A stretch of DNA of 64,000 nucleotides from Allomuricauda sp. (lineage in GTDB: Bacteria > Bacteroidota > Bacteroidia > Flavobacteriales > Flavobacteriaceae), in the NCBI RefSeq assembly GCF_028280385.1, contig NZ_JANQLX010000003.1:124001-188000 (forward strand), given 5' to 3'. Of this stretch, positions 33,958 to 42,518 are shown in pieces (position 1 is the stretch's first letter; each line of letters opens with the position of its first letter). Under the pieces are notes generated by a model that saw only the letters and a list, made by a program, of their open reading frames with translations, did not search any database and was not told the DNA's origin. The position numbers were made by a program, and so were the translations under genes.

Positions 33958-35715
33958 ATGGGCAGAAGCTTTAATCTCGGACTAAAAATTGCATGGACCA
34001 ACGTATTAATTGCAGTTCTTTTTATTGGATGTGAAAAAAATAATGACCCTCCCAATGGGGGCCTATTCCTTCCTGAAGGTTTTAAGGCTACCATTATGGT
34101 AGACAGTATTGAGGAGCGGGTCAGGCATCTTGCCGTTGCGGACGAGGGACAGGTATATGCCAAACTGAGGCATTCCAATGAGGCCTCGGCCATTGCCGTG
34201 CTTCAAGATGCAGATGGAGATGGCAAGGCGGAGACCGTGGAAAAGTTCGGGGGATATAGGAAAAAACAAAAGTGGAGTTATGCCACAGCCATGCATGTCT
34301 ACAATGGATACTTGTATTTTAGCTCGGAATTGGTGGTGTATCGCTATAAGTTGACCCCCGGTACTTTGGTTCCCGAAGGAGACCCGGAGGTGGTTCTGAC
34401 CGATGATCATCCACATGGCAAACACGAACATATCGGCAAGCCATTGGCATTTGATGATCAAGGCCATATGTATGTCCCTTTTGGAGCACCATCCAACTCC
34501 TGCCAAAGTCCAAAGAGAACTCCGGGAGCCTCGGGGCAAGACCCATGCCCGGAATTGGAAAAACACGGGGGTATTTGGCGTTTTGATGCCAATACCTTGA
34601 ACCAGACCCAGGAGGATGGGGTCAAATTTGCCACCGGAATCCGGAGCGTGGTGGCCATGGATTGGAATCCGGAGGATAAAAATCTATACGTTGTGGTGCA
34701 CGGGAGAGATGACCTGTTGCGCTTGTTCCCCGATAAATATACAGGATGGCAAAGTGCACTGCTGCCTTCGGAAGAGTTTATCCGCGTAACGGAAGGAGCT
34801 GACTTTGGGTGGCCTTACTGCTACTATGATCAGCTGCAGAATAAGAAAGTTTTGGCCCCGGAATATGGAGGCGATGGGAACATGGTGGGGAGATGTAGCG
34901 AATGTGATGATCCCATTATCGGATTTCCTGGACACTGGGCACCCAACGATTTGGTCTTTTACCAAGGGGACCAATTTCCAGAGCGGTATAAAAATGGTGC
35001 TTTCATCGCGTTCCATGGTTCCACTAACAGGGCGCCATATCCACAATCTGGATATTTTGTAGGTTTTGTACCTTTTAAGAACGGGGAACCCAGTGGGGAA
35101 TGGGAGATTTTTGCTGATGGTTTTGCCGGTGTTGATCCCATAGTGAGTGTAACGGATGCCAAATTGCGACCTATGGGAATTGCCTTCGGTCCGGATGGTA
35201 CCATGTATCTTTCAGACTCTGTTAAAGGAAGAATTTGGAAAATTGTTTTTGATGGGGATCGTGAGAATTTTGGAGAAGCGGAGCTGGCGCTCATGGAAGA
35301 AAGAAAAAGTCTTTCGCACATACGAACTCCAGATGAGGTCAAGGACGATCTTAGCATCGGAATGAACATGTCCGGAGGCGCAAAAACCTACTATACCTAT
35401 TGCAGCGCCTGCCATCAAAAAGATGGGGGCGGAGCTACGGGAAGATTTCCTCCGCTGACCAATACCGACTGGGTTACTGGAGATAAGGAACGCCTGATCG
35501 GGGTAACCTTGAACGGAATGGATGGGAGCATAGAGGTAAATGGCACCGTGTATAACGGTGTGATGCCCCAGCACAGCTTTTTAAATGATAAAGAAATAGC
35601 AGAAGTGCTGACCTATATAAGATCCAGCTTTGGCAATGATGCCAGTGCTGTTTCCGAGGAGGAAGTCCAAGCAATTAGGGCTAAGCAATTGGATAAAGAT
35701 TCGATAACCAACTAA
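33958..35715 (+). CDS. PQQ-type sugar/alcohol dehydrogenase fused to cytochrome c, lipoprotein
   Basis: 585 residues from the ATG at 33958, chosen because it gives a lipoprotein signal ending IAVLFIGCEKN; an ATG 105 bases upstream has no signal at its front. The main domain is the soluble-glucose-dehydrogenase/L-sorbosone type beta-propeller (VRHLAVADEGQVYAKL, HIGKPLAFDDQGHMYVPFG, VHGRDDLLRLFP, PMGIAFGPDGTMYLSDS). A C-terminal cytochrome c domain has YCSACHQKDGGGATG (CxxCH) and a likely Met ligand in VMPQHSF. It oxidises a sugar or alcohol at the periplasmic face and feeds electrons to the respiratory chain. It heads a cluster of exported catabolic genes. Confidence 0.87.
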   Translation: MGRSFNLGLKIAWTNVLIAVLFIGCEKNNDPPNGGLFLPEGFKATIMVDSIEERVRHLAVADEGQVYAKLRHSNEASAIAVLQDADGDGKAETVEKFGGYRKKQKWSYATAMHVYNGYLYFSSELVVYRYKLTPGTLVPEGDPEVVLTDDHPHGKHEHIGKPLAFDDQGHMYVPFGAPSNSCQSPKRTPGASGQDPCPELEKHGGIWRFDANTLNQTQEDGVKFATGIRSVVAMDWNPEDKNLYVVVHGRDDLLRLFPDKYTGWQSALLPSEEFIRVTEGADFGWPYCYYDQLQNKKVLAPEYGGDGNMVGRCSECDDPIIGFPGHWAPNDLVFYQGDQFPERYKNGAFIAFHGSTNRAPYPQSGYFVGFVPFKNGEPSGEWEIFADGFAGVDPIVSVTDAKLRPMGIAFGPDGTMYLSDSVKGRIWKIVFDGDRENFGEAELALMEERKSLSHIRTPDEVKDDLSIGMNMSGGAKTYYTYCSACHQKDGGGATGRFPPLTNTDWVTGDKERLIGVTLNGMDGSIEVNGTVYNGVMPQHSFLNDKEIAEVLTYIRSSFGNDASAVSEEEVQAIRAKQLDKDSITN

Positions 35716-35727
35716 ACCAATCAAGAT

Positions 35728-36984
35728 ATGCATACTAAATCCATAATACGCCTTTTTACCGCGGTTGTTTTTATGGCGACCACTTGCCATATCTGGTCCC
35801 AAGACCATGATATTCTTATTAAAGGAGGGCATGTGATCGATATCAAAAACAACATTGACGGTACCATGGATGTGGCCATCAAGGATGGAAAAATTGTTAA
35901 GGTGGCAGCAAATATTCCCGCTGCAAGTGCCCAAAATGTGGTCAATGCCAAGGGGATGTATGTCACTGCCGGTTTTTTGGACATTCACAGCCACAATTTT
36001 TACGGCACTGTGCCCATGGGCTACCTAAGCAACAGTTTTTCTGCATTGCCACCAGATGGATTTACCTTTAGAAGTGGTGTAACCACTGTGGCAGATGCTG
36101 GAGGGTCCGGATGGAAGAATTTTAAGGTCTTTAAAGAGCAGGTAATAGATCGTTCCAAGACTAGGGTATTGGCGTTTTTGAACATTATAGGCTCCGGAAT
36201 GAAAGGAGGGGCGGTGGAACAAAACCTAGCCGATATGGATCCCAAGTTAACGGCAATGGTGATCAAGCAAAACCCGCAAGATATTGTGGGAGTCAAATTG
36301 GCCCATTATAATGGACATAGCTGGTTGCCTACCGAGCGTACCGTGGAAGCTGGGGTATTGGCAGATGTTCCCGTAATGATAGATTTTGGGGGAAGTGACC
36401 CTGAACTTCCGCTGGATGTTTTGTTCCTGGAGAAATTAAGGCCAGGGGATATTTTTACACATGCCTATGCCAAAGTAAAGGGAAGAATGCCCATTGTGGA
36501 TGAGCAGGGTAAAGTGAGGGACTTTGTTTTCAAGGCCCAAAATAGAGGGATTATTTTCGATGTGGGCCATGGTGGGGGAAGCTTTGTGTATGATCAGGCC
36601 ATCCCCGCATTGGAGCAGGGACTTAAACCAAATTCAATAAGTACGGACCTGCATACAGGAAGTATGAATGCCGGCATGAAGGATTTGTCCAATATCATGT
36701 CAAAGTTTATGGCCATGGGGCTGACCTTGAATGAAACTGTGGGATGCGTGACCCACTATTCTGCACAAGCCATAAAAAGAACTGACCTTGGGCACCTCAG
36801 TGAGGGAGCCGTTGCCGATGTGACGGTGTTCCGACTTAGAAAGGGCAAATTTGGTTACGTGGATGTTCGTGGTCAAAAAGTGGAAGGTGATCAGCGCGTG
36901 GAATGTGAACTAACCTTAAGGGAAGGTAATGTTGTTTGGGACTTAAACGGTATTTCCAAACAAGAATGGACAGCTAAAAACTAA
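35728..36984 (+). CDS. Exported amidohydrolase (D-aminoacylase/dihydroorotase-like)
   Basis: 418 residues with a Sec signal (FTAVVFMATTCHIWSQ). Amidohydrolase-superfamily metal ligands are visible: FLDIHSHNF (HxH, ~85), a likely bridging Lys in VGVKLAHYNG, THAYAK and FDVGHGGGSF (His), and STDLHTGSM (Asp). The layout recalls the amidohydrolase/deacetylase group (COG3964-like) known to remove acyl groups from N-acyl-D-amino acids or alpha-hydroxy acid esters, often encoded beside a SelA-like PLP enzyme as here. Export suggests it acts on scavenged material in the periplasm. Confidence 0.83.
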   Translation: MHTKSIIRLFTAVVFMATTCHIWSQDHDILIKGGHVIDIKNNIDGTMDVAIKDGKIVKVAANIPAASAQNVVNAKGMYVTAGFLDIHSHNFYGTVPMGYLSNSFSALPPDGFTFRSGVTTVADAGGSGWKNFKVFKEQVIDRSKTRVLAFLNIIGSGMKGGAVEQNLADMDPKLTAMVIKQNPQDIVGVKLAHYNGHSWLPTERTVEAGVLADVPVMIDFGGSDPELPLDVLFLEKLRPGDIFTHAYAKVKGRMPIVDEQGKVRDFVFKAQNRGIIFDVGHGGGSFVYDQAIPALEQGLKPNSISTDLHTGSMNAGMKDLSNIMSKFMAMGLTLNETVGCVTHYSAQAIKRTDLGHLSEGAVADVTVFRLRKGKFGYVDVRGQKVEGDQRVECELTLREGNVVWDLNGISKQEWTAKN

Positions 36985-36991
36985 TCCCAAT

Positions 36992-38098
36992 ATGAAAAAA
37001 AACTATAAAATTTTATTGGCTATTGCCATACTTTGCCTGATTGCTGGCCTTGGCTTCCTGGCCATGGATAGTGCTGCTGTTTCTGGACCATTTTTTGTGC
37101 TGTTCTTTTTGTTCTTGGCCTTGGCCATAAGGGGCCACTCTTTCTTAAAAGGGTTTTCTTATACCGTGCTCATTTTTGCGGCGGTTACCTTGGCCATGTA
37201 CTATCCATCCTACTTTCAGGAATTGGGAGGTTTTCAGTTCAAATCGCTGATCGTACCCCTTTTGCAGATCATTATGTTTGGGATGGGTACCGCTATGAGT
37301 CTGAAGGATTTTATGGGAGTTGTAAAAATGCCCAAAGGAGTCTTGGTCGGATTGATTTGCCAGTTCACTATCATGCCCATTTTAGGCTTCGGAATTGCCA
37401 CCATGTTTGCGTTCCCACCGGAAATTGCAGCAGGAATAGTGTTGGTTGGTTCTTCACCCAGCGGCTTGGCCTCCAATGTGATGGCCTATTTGGCAAAGGC
37501 AAATTTGGCGCTTTCGGTAACGCTTACTGCAGTGTCAACCCTATTGGCCCCATTAATGACACCCCTATTAATGGAATTGTTTGCAGGGGAATTTGTACCA
37601 ATTGATTTTTGGGGAATGATGTTGAGCATAGTCAAGATCGTGATTTTACCTGTTGCCGTTGGATTGCTTTTCAACCACTTCTTTCACGGCAAGGCAAAAT
37701 GGCTCGATAAGGCCATGCCCATTGTTTCCATGGCAGGAATAGCCTTTATCATTGTAATTATTACGGCGGCTGGTCGCGATAGTTTACTTTCCATTGGAAT
37801 CTTTTTGGTAGTGGCTGCCATCATCCATAACATGGCCGGATACTTTTTGGGATATTGGGGTTGTAGGATGCTAAAAATGAAAGAACAGGATTGTAGGACC
37901 ATTGCTTTGGAAGTGGGCATGCAAAACGCCGGACTTGCCTCTGGGATTGCCCTTGAAATGGGCAAGGTGGCCACCATAGGATTGGCACCTGCCATATTTG
38001 GTCCATGGATGAATATTTCAGGATCGTCCCTGGCTACCTGGTGGCGTGAAAAAAGTCCCTTTACATCAAAAGAAGAAACCGAAAAACAAAATACATAA
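36992..38098 (+). CDS. BASS family sodium-dependent organic anion symporter
   Basis: 368 residues, about 10 helices. The bile-acid:sodium symporter fold is shown by MFGMGTAMSLKDF (~95), VGSSPSGLASNVMAYLAKANLALSVT (~150-175) and LEVGMQNAGLASGIA (~305). BASS transporters import pyruvate, pantothenate, taurocholate or other organic acids with sodium. It lies 7 bases after the amidohydrolase gene. As the only inner-membrane transporter of this cluster, it likely carries the acid end product of the exported enzymes into the cytoplasm. Confidence 0.88.
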   Translation: MKKNYKILLAIAILCLIAGLGFLAMDSAAVSGPFFVLFFLFLALAIRGHSFLKGFSYTVLIFAAVTLAMYYPSYFQELGGFQFKSLIVPLLQIIMFGMGTAMSLKDFMGVVKMPKGVLVGLICQFTIMPILGFGIATMFAFPPEIAAGIVLVGSSPSGLASNVMAYLAKANLALSVTLTAVSTLLAPLMTPLLMELFAGEFVPIDFWGMMLSIVKIVILPVAVGLLFNHFFHGKAKWLDKAMPIVSMAGIAFIIVIITAAGRDSLLSIGIFLVVAAIIHNMAGYFLGYWGCRMLKMKEQDCRTIALEVGMQNAGLASGIALEMGKVATIGLAPAIFGPWMNISGSSLATWWREKSPFTSKEETEKQNT

Positions 38099-38100
38099 AA

Positions 38101-39039
38101 ATGAAAAAACCCAAATTTAAAATTGGCCCAGGACTTTGCGCAATCGCTTTGCTATTGATGTGCAATATGGCTTTGGCGCAAACAACCCCAAAGGAGCACA
38201 TTCTCTTTCTAACACCCCAATGGACCGGGGAACGATTTGAAGATGGTAGGCCCAAAGTGCCGGATGATGTATTGGAACGAATGCGTCAGGTAACTATAGA
38301 AGAAGCTTGGGGCGTACTCAGAAACGAAGGGTATCACAACCAATTTGAAGGGGGGTGGCAACCCTTGCATGACGACGTGGTGGTGGTAGGCAGGGCATTG
38401 ACCGTTCAATACATGCCCAACCGTCCGGATGTTTCCACGGTAATCAAGGAAAATGGAATCAAACAAGGCCAGATAGGCAATACCAATTCATGGCCCATTG
38501 ATATGTTGGTGGAAGGAGATGTTTATGTGGCCGATGCCTTTGGTAAGATTGTGGATGGCACCCTTATTGGCGATAATTTGGGCAACTCCATTTATGCCAA
38601 ATCCAAAAACGGAGTGGTTTTCAATGCATCGAGCAGGGACATGGAAGGACTATCGGAGATTGATGGGTTTAATGCATTTGTTAGGGGATGGCACCCCTCA
38701 TTTTTGACCGAGGTAATGTTGTTGGGCATCAACCAACCCATTCGAATGGGTGCGGCTACTGTACTTCCAGGAGACGTGGTACTCGCCAAAAAAGAAGGCG
38801 TCATGTTTATTCCGTCTCATTTGGCGGAAAAAGTGGTGGTCACTTCCGAAGTGGTGCGCCTAAGGGATTTGTTCGGTATTACCCGCCTCAAAGAAGGAAT
38901 CTACACCCCAGGGCAGATAGACAATAAATGGACCGATGAAATTGAAAAGGATTTTTCCAAATGGTTAAAGGACCACATGGACGAATTGCCGGTTCCAAAG
39001 GAACAAATTCAGGAACTGCTCAAAAAAAGGACTTGGTAA
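38101..39039 (+). CDS. Exported RraA-like aldolase/decarboxylase (HMG/CHA aldolase family)
   Basis: 312 residues with a Sec signal (IALLLMCNMALAQ), unusual because RraA-family proteins are normally cytoplasmic. The core is complete: VVGRALTVQYMPNRPD, GDVYVADAFGKIVDGTLIGDNLGNSI and the substrate/metal motif NASSRDMEGL, followed by GAATVLPGDVVLAKKEGVMFIPSHL. The enzymes in this family cleave 4-hydroxy-4-methyl-2-oxoglutarate and related keto acids or decarboxylate oxaloacetate; the regulatory RraA proteins are a sub-branch. It starts 2 bases after the symporter gene. Confidence 0.85.
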   Translation: MKKPKFKIGPGLCAIALLLMCNMALAQTTPKEHILFLTPQWTGERFEDGRPKVPDDVLERMRQVTIEEAWGVLRNEGYHNQFEGGWQPLHDDVVVVGRALTVQYMPNRPDVSTVIKENGIKQGQIGNTNSWPIDMLVEGDVYVADAFGKIVDGTLIGDNLGNSIYAKSKNGVVFNASSRDMEGLSEIDGFNAFVRGWHPSFLTEVMLLGINQPIRMGAATVLPGDVVLAKKEGVMFIPSHLAEKVVVTSEVVRLRDLFGITRLKEGIYTPGQIDNKWTDEIEKDFSKWLKDHMDELPVPKEQIQELLKKRTW

Positions 39040-39069
39040 AAAAATAACAATAACTAAAACATAGAACCA

Positions 39070-39540
39070 ATGAAAAAAACGACAGATAGAAGATCTTCTT
39101 TAAAACGAATAGGAATGGGATTGGCCGCCTTTTTTGGGGCAGGTACGGTATCCGTAATGGCCCGCGATAAAAAACCGGTCAAAGAAGTGGTTGGAACCAT
39201 TGAAACAGACCAAAATGTGCCCTTGTTTTCTGGCTCGGTGCGGCATGGAAATACCCTATATGTTGCTGGTAAAGGCGCCCATTTTGATGGGGATATCAAG
39301 GCCCATACCGACCATGTCCTAAAGGAATTGGAAAAAGAATTGGTGAAAAATGGCACCTCTATGGATAAGGTGCTAAAGGTGAATGTGTATTTGGCTGATT
39401 TGGCCGATTATCACAAGATGAACGAAGTGTACCGAGGAAGGTTTGGCAAAAATCCACCAGTGCGAACCACAGTGGCCACCTATGGTGGGGTACCAGGCAA
39501 TTCCTTGGTTGAAATGGACTGTATAGCCGCATTGGATTAA
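39070..39540 (+). CDS. Tat-exported RidA family protein (imine deaminase fold)
   Basis: 156 residues: a twin-arginine-like leader (TDRRSSLKRIGMGLAAFFGAG) and a YjgF/YER057c/UK114 domain with SGSVRHGNTLYVAGKGAHFDGD, DKVLKVNVYLADLADYHKMNEVY and the C-terminal RTTVATYGGVPGNSLVEMDCIA. In classic RidA an Arg near the C-terminal third (RxxV) binds the carboxylate of 2-aminoacrylate; VRTTVA supplies that Arg. RidA hydrolyses reactive enamines/imines released by PLP enzymes. Export of a RidA is unusual, and the next gene is exactly such a PLP enzyme. Confidence 0.87.
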   Translation: MKKTTDRRSSLKRIGMGLAAFFGAGTVSVMARDKKPVKEVVGTIETDQNVPLFSGSVRHGNTLYVAGKGAHFDGDIKAHTDHVLKELEKELVKNGTSMDKVLKVNVYLADLADYHKMNEVYRGRFGKNPPVRTTVATYGGVPGNSLVEMDCIAALD

Positions 39541-39557
39541 CTAGAAAGCACTCAATT

Positions 39558-40772
39558 ATGATCAGTAGAAGAAAATTATTAAAAACCTTGTCCAGCATTC
39601 CGGTATTAGGCGGATTGGCAGGAACAGGATTATTGAGCACCCAATTGGTCCAGGCCCAACCGGCGCGACCATTGGCACGAAATCTATTTAAAGAATTAGG
39701 ACTAAGGACTTTTATCAACGCTGCGGGCACCTACACCTCCATGACGGGCTCCATGATGCCCAAGGAGGTGGTGGAAGCCATTAAATATGGAGCTACGGAA
39801 TATGTTGATTTGGACCAACTTCACGACAAAGTCGGTGAACGAATCGCTAGTCTTTTAGGGTGTGAATACGCCACCGTTTCTTCAGGCGCTTTTGGCGCAA
39901 TGACCATCGGCCTGGCCGGGGTTATGTGTGGAATGGACCAGGAAAAAGTTGCCCAGTTACCAGACACCACTGGATTGAAAAATGAGGTAATCCTCCAAGA
40001 GGCGCATGATATAGGATATACCCATGCCCTATTGAATACTGGGGCCAAGTTGGTAAAAGTGAAAACAGCCAAGGAACTGAAAAAGAAAATCAACGATAAA
40101 ACAGCAATGCTGTGGTTCTTGAATGCCAATACGGACCAAGGTGAAATTGGATATGAAGAATTTGTGGCCATTGGTAAAAAACATGGCATTCCCACCTTTA
40201 TTGACTGTGCAGCGGATGTTCCCCCGGTAGAGAACCTTTTTAAGTTTACCAAACTTGGATTTGACCTTGTGGCTTTCTCAGGCGGTAAGGGAATTCGCGG
40301 ACCGCAGAGTGCCGGACTGTTGTTAGGGAAAAAGGACTTGATCAAAGCGGCTAGATTACATACCCCACCTAGGGGAACCACGATTGCCAGAGGGATGAAA
40401 GTAAACAAGGAGGAAGTATTGGGTATGATGGTGGCCCTTGAGCTCTATCTTCAAAAAGACCATGAACAGGAATGGGAGCTTTGGGAGAGTCAGATCAAGC
40501 TTATCAGTGATAGTGCCACTTCAGTGGAAGGGGTGGAAACGGAAATCCATGTGCCTCCACATGCCAACCATGTCCCCTCACTTAAAATAACATGGGATCA
40601 AAACAAGGTTAAAATCACACCGGAAGAAGCCCGTAAAAAGCTTAAAGAAGGCCATCCTTCCATAGCAACCGTGGGCAACAAGGAAACCATAGGAATCACT
40701 ACGTGGATGATGGTTCCTGGCCAGGAAAGAATCGTGGCCCAACGGGTGAAGGAAGTATTGGCCAATGCTTAA
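39558..40772 (+). CDS. Tat-exported SelA-like PLP-dependent enzyme (probable D-amino acid lyase)
   Basis: 404 residues. Leader MISRRKLLKTLSSIPVLGG is twin-arginine, ending LVQAQ. The fold is SelA/aminotransferase class V: INAAGTYTSMTGSMMP, CEYATVSSGAFGAMTIGLAG, FIDCAADVPPVENL (Asp for the PLP ring) and FSGGKGIRGPQSAGLL (PLP Lys). Relatives include D-glucosaminate-6-phosphate ammonia-lyase and the PLP partner of N-acyl-D-amino acid amidohydrolases. A beta-elimination would release an enamine for the RidA proteins on both sides. Export by Tat fits folding around PLP in the cytoplasm first. Confidence 0.83.
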   Translation: MISRRKLLKTLSSIPVLGGLAGTGLLSTQLVQAQPARPLARNLFKELGLRTFINAAGTYTSMTGSMMPKEVVEAIKYGATEYVDLDQLHDKVGERIASLLGCEYATVSSGAFGAMTIGLAGVMCGMDQEKVAQLPDTTGLKNEVILQEAHDIGYTHALLNTGAKLVKVKTAKELKKKINDKTAMLWFLNANTDQGEIGYEEFVAIGKKHGIPTFIDCAADVPPVENLFKFTKLGFDLVAFSGGKGIRGPQSAGLLLGKKDLIKAARLHTPPRGTTIARGMKVNKEEVLGMMVALELYLQKDHEQEWELWESQIKLISDSATSVEGVETEIHVPPHANHVPSLKITWDQNKVKITPEEARKKLKEGHPSIATVGNKETIGITTWMMVPGQERIVAQRVKEVLANA

Positions 40773-40806
40773 ATTTGGGAGAACAATCCTGAAAATACTT
40801 TAGACA

Positions 40807-41379
40807 ATGAAAAAATTCTTGATTTTTTTGGCGATAGTCGCTTTAGTGGCCTGTAAGAACACGCCTGAACCTACCGTGGTTGAGGAAGCTCCCCAAGAAG
40901 CCATGGATCCAAATTATGACCCAGAAGCCAATCTGGAACGGCTGGGGATCACCCTGAACAGCCCTTCGGCCCCCGTGGCGAATTATGTCAACGTGGTGCG
41001 TACCGGAAATCTTCTGTTTTTGGCAGGGAAAGGTCCCACCAAAGCCGATGGTGAACTGATCACCGGGAAAGTAGGGGGCGACCTTAGTATTGAGCAAGGT
41101 TACGAAGCGGCCCGAATTACGGGGATTAATCAATTGGCGGTGTTGAAAGCGGAATTGGGGAATTTGAACAAGGTAAAACGCGTGGTCAAAGTACTGGGGA
41201 TGGTCAATGCCGTTCCCGAGTTCGGAAATCATCCAGAGGTGGTGAACGGCTTTTCCGATTTAATGGTGGAGGTGTTTGGAGATCGGGGAAAACACGCGCG
41301 GGCTGCAGTAGGAATGGGATCTCTTCCAAGAAACATTGCAGTGGAGATTGAAATGATCGTTGAGGTGGAAGCCGAATAG
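40807..41379 (+). CDS. RidA family lipoprotein
   Basis: 190 residues. Lipoprotein signal with Cys at ALVAC, a short acidic linker, then a YjgF/RidA domain (VRTGNLLFLAGKGPTKADG, VKRVVKVLGMVNAVPEF, HARAAVGMGSLPRNIAVEIE). The Arg of HARAAVG is at the position of the carboxylate-binding Arg. This is the second exported RidA of the cluster and belongs to a longer, more divergent branch than the first, so the two may act on different imines. Confidence 0.85.
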   Translation: MKKFLIFLAIVALVACKNTPEPTVVEEAPQEAMDPNYDPEANLERLGITLNSPSAPVANYVNVVRTGNLLFLAGKGPTKADGELITGKVGGDLSIEQGYEAARITGINQLAVLKAELGNLNKVKRVVKVLGMVNAVPEFGNHPEVVNGFSDLMVEVFGDRGKHARAAVGMGSLPRNIAVEIEMIVEVEAE

Positions 41380-41416
41380 ATCAATCCAAGTTATTAAACT
41401 TCAATCAATGCATTGT

Positions 41417-41460
41417 GTAACCTAGGTTACGCCGGTTTAGCTCCAAGTTGGTTTACTTTG
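41417..41460 (+). promoter_or_regulatory. yeeE promoter with perfect Crp/Fnr-type operator
   Basis: Perfect 14-base palindrome GTAACCTAGGTTAC at 41417-41430 and -7 element TTACTTTG at 41453-41460 (one mismatch). The centre-to-box distance is 29.5 bases as at sulP and the MBL gene, no -33 box is present, and the ATG at 41475 follows 14 bases after the -7 box. This is the best copy of the operator in the window. Confidence 0.8.
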
Positions 41461-41474
41461 GACAAAATTTTTCT

Positions 41475-42038
41475 ATGGACTTTATCCTGAATCCATGGCC
41501 GTGGTATATATCCGGGCCTCTAATTGTGGTTGTAATGGCCCTTTTGGTACTCATGGGGAAACGATTTGGCATGTCAACCAATCTGGAAACCATGTGCTCC
41601 ATAGGGGGTGCAGGAAAACTTGTTGACCACTTCAAAACCGATGTGAAATCCAAGCGCTGGAGTTTATTGGTGATGTTGGGCGTGGTCTTTGGGGGTTTTC
41701 TTGGAGCCAAGGTGTTATCCCACAACCAAGAAGTGGCCATTTCGGAAAACACGGTGACCAAACTCAAGGCATTAGGATTTGAAAGCGCCGGAAATGCATA
41801 CCTTCCTACAGAACTTTTTGCCACAGAAAATTTATCCAGTCCATTGGGCTGGGTCATCCTCTTGATTGCTGGCTTTTTGGTTGGATTTGGAGCGCGCTAC
41901 GCCGGGGGTTGTACTTCCGGACATGCTATTTCCGGACTGAGTAATCTTCAGTGGCCCTCATTGATTGCAGTGGTGGGCTTTTTCGCCGGAGGACTCTTGA
42001 TGATCCATGTTTTGTTTCCAATCATTTTTGGCCTATGA
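41475..42038 (+). CDS. YeeE/YedE (TsuA-type) thiosulfate transporter, N-terminal half
   Basis: 187 residues from the ATG at 41475; an upstream TTG in frame lies before the promoter's -7 box and is excluded. There are four to five membrane segments. The conserved cysteine motif GARYAGGCTSGHAISG is the thiosulfate relay site of TsuA/YeeE proteins. It overlaps the second half gene by 4 bases (ATGA). In Bacteroidota the transporter is commonly split in two like this. It probably takes up thiosulfate or a related sulfane compound under control of the shared operator. Confidence 0.9.
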   Translation: MDFILNPWPWYISGPLIVVVMALLVLMGKRFGMSTNLETMCSIGGAGKLVDHFKTDVKSKRWSLLVMLGVVFGGFLGAKVLSHNQEVAISENTVTKLKALGFESAGNAYLPTELFATENLSSPLGWVILLIAGFLVGFGARYAGGCTSGHAISGLSNLQWPSLIAVVGFFAGGLLMIHVLFPIIFGL

Positions 42039-42448
42039 AAAATCTAGCATTTATACTCATCGGGACTTTTTTTGGGATTGTGCTCTACAAATCGGAGGCA
42101 GCTTCGTGGTTTAGGATCTATGAGATGTTTCAGTTTGATGCAATTCATATGTACGGCATTATCGGCACCGCGGTAGGCCTGGGAATTTTGTTTGTTCAAT
42201 GGGTCAAAAAGAACAAGATAAAGTCCTTTCAAAAAGAAGAAATCACCATAAGTCCCAAGAAAAAAACTTTTGTTGCCAATGCAATTGGCGGGGTTCTTTT
42301 CGGTTTGGGTTGGGCCTTGGCGGGGGCATGCCCTGGACCCATGTATGCCTTGGTCGGCGCAGGATTTGTAACCATTTTGGTGGTAGTGCTTGGAGCTTTG
42401 CTTGGAGCATTTGTCTATGGACTGTTAAAAAGCAAACTACCGCATTAG
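42035..42448 (+). CDS. YeeE/YedE transporter, C-terminal half (DUF6691)
   Basis: 137 residues from the ATG at 42035. Three to four membrane helices with the second cysteine motif WALAGACPGPMYALVGAG, the counterpart of the GGCTSGH site in the partner subunit. Translational coupling (ATGA) to the first half indicates a heterodimer. Confidence 0.9.
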   Translation: MKNLAFILIGTFFGIVLYKSEAASWFRIYEMFQFDAIHMYGIIGTAVGLGILFVQWVKKNKIKSFQKEEITISPKKKTFVANAIGGVLFGLGWALAGACPGPMYALVGAGFVTILVVVLGALLGAFVYGLLKSKLPH

Positions 42449-42468
42449 TGATTGAATGCCAAAAAACA

Positions 42469-42476
42469 TATTTTTG
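42469..42476 (+). promoter_or_regulatory. -7 element for tRNA-Arg
   Basis: TATTTTTG, a perfect TAnnTTTG, 72 bases before the mature tRNA. No well-spaced -33 TTG was found. Confidence 0.4.
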
Positions 42477-42518
42477 CAATCCATTTGTTGGAAAGGTCCC
42501 ACAAGGGAAATATTAAAA

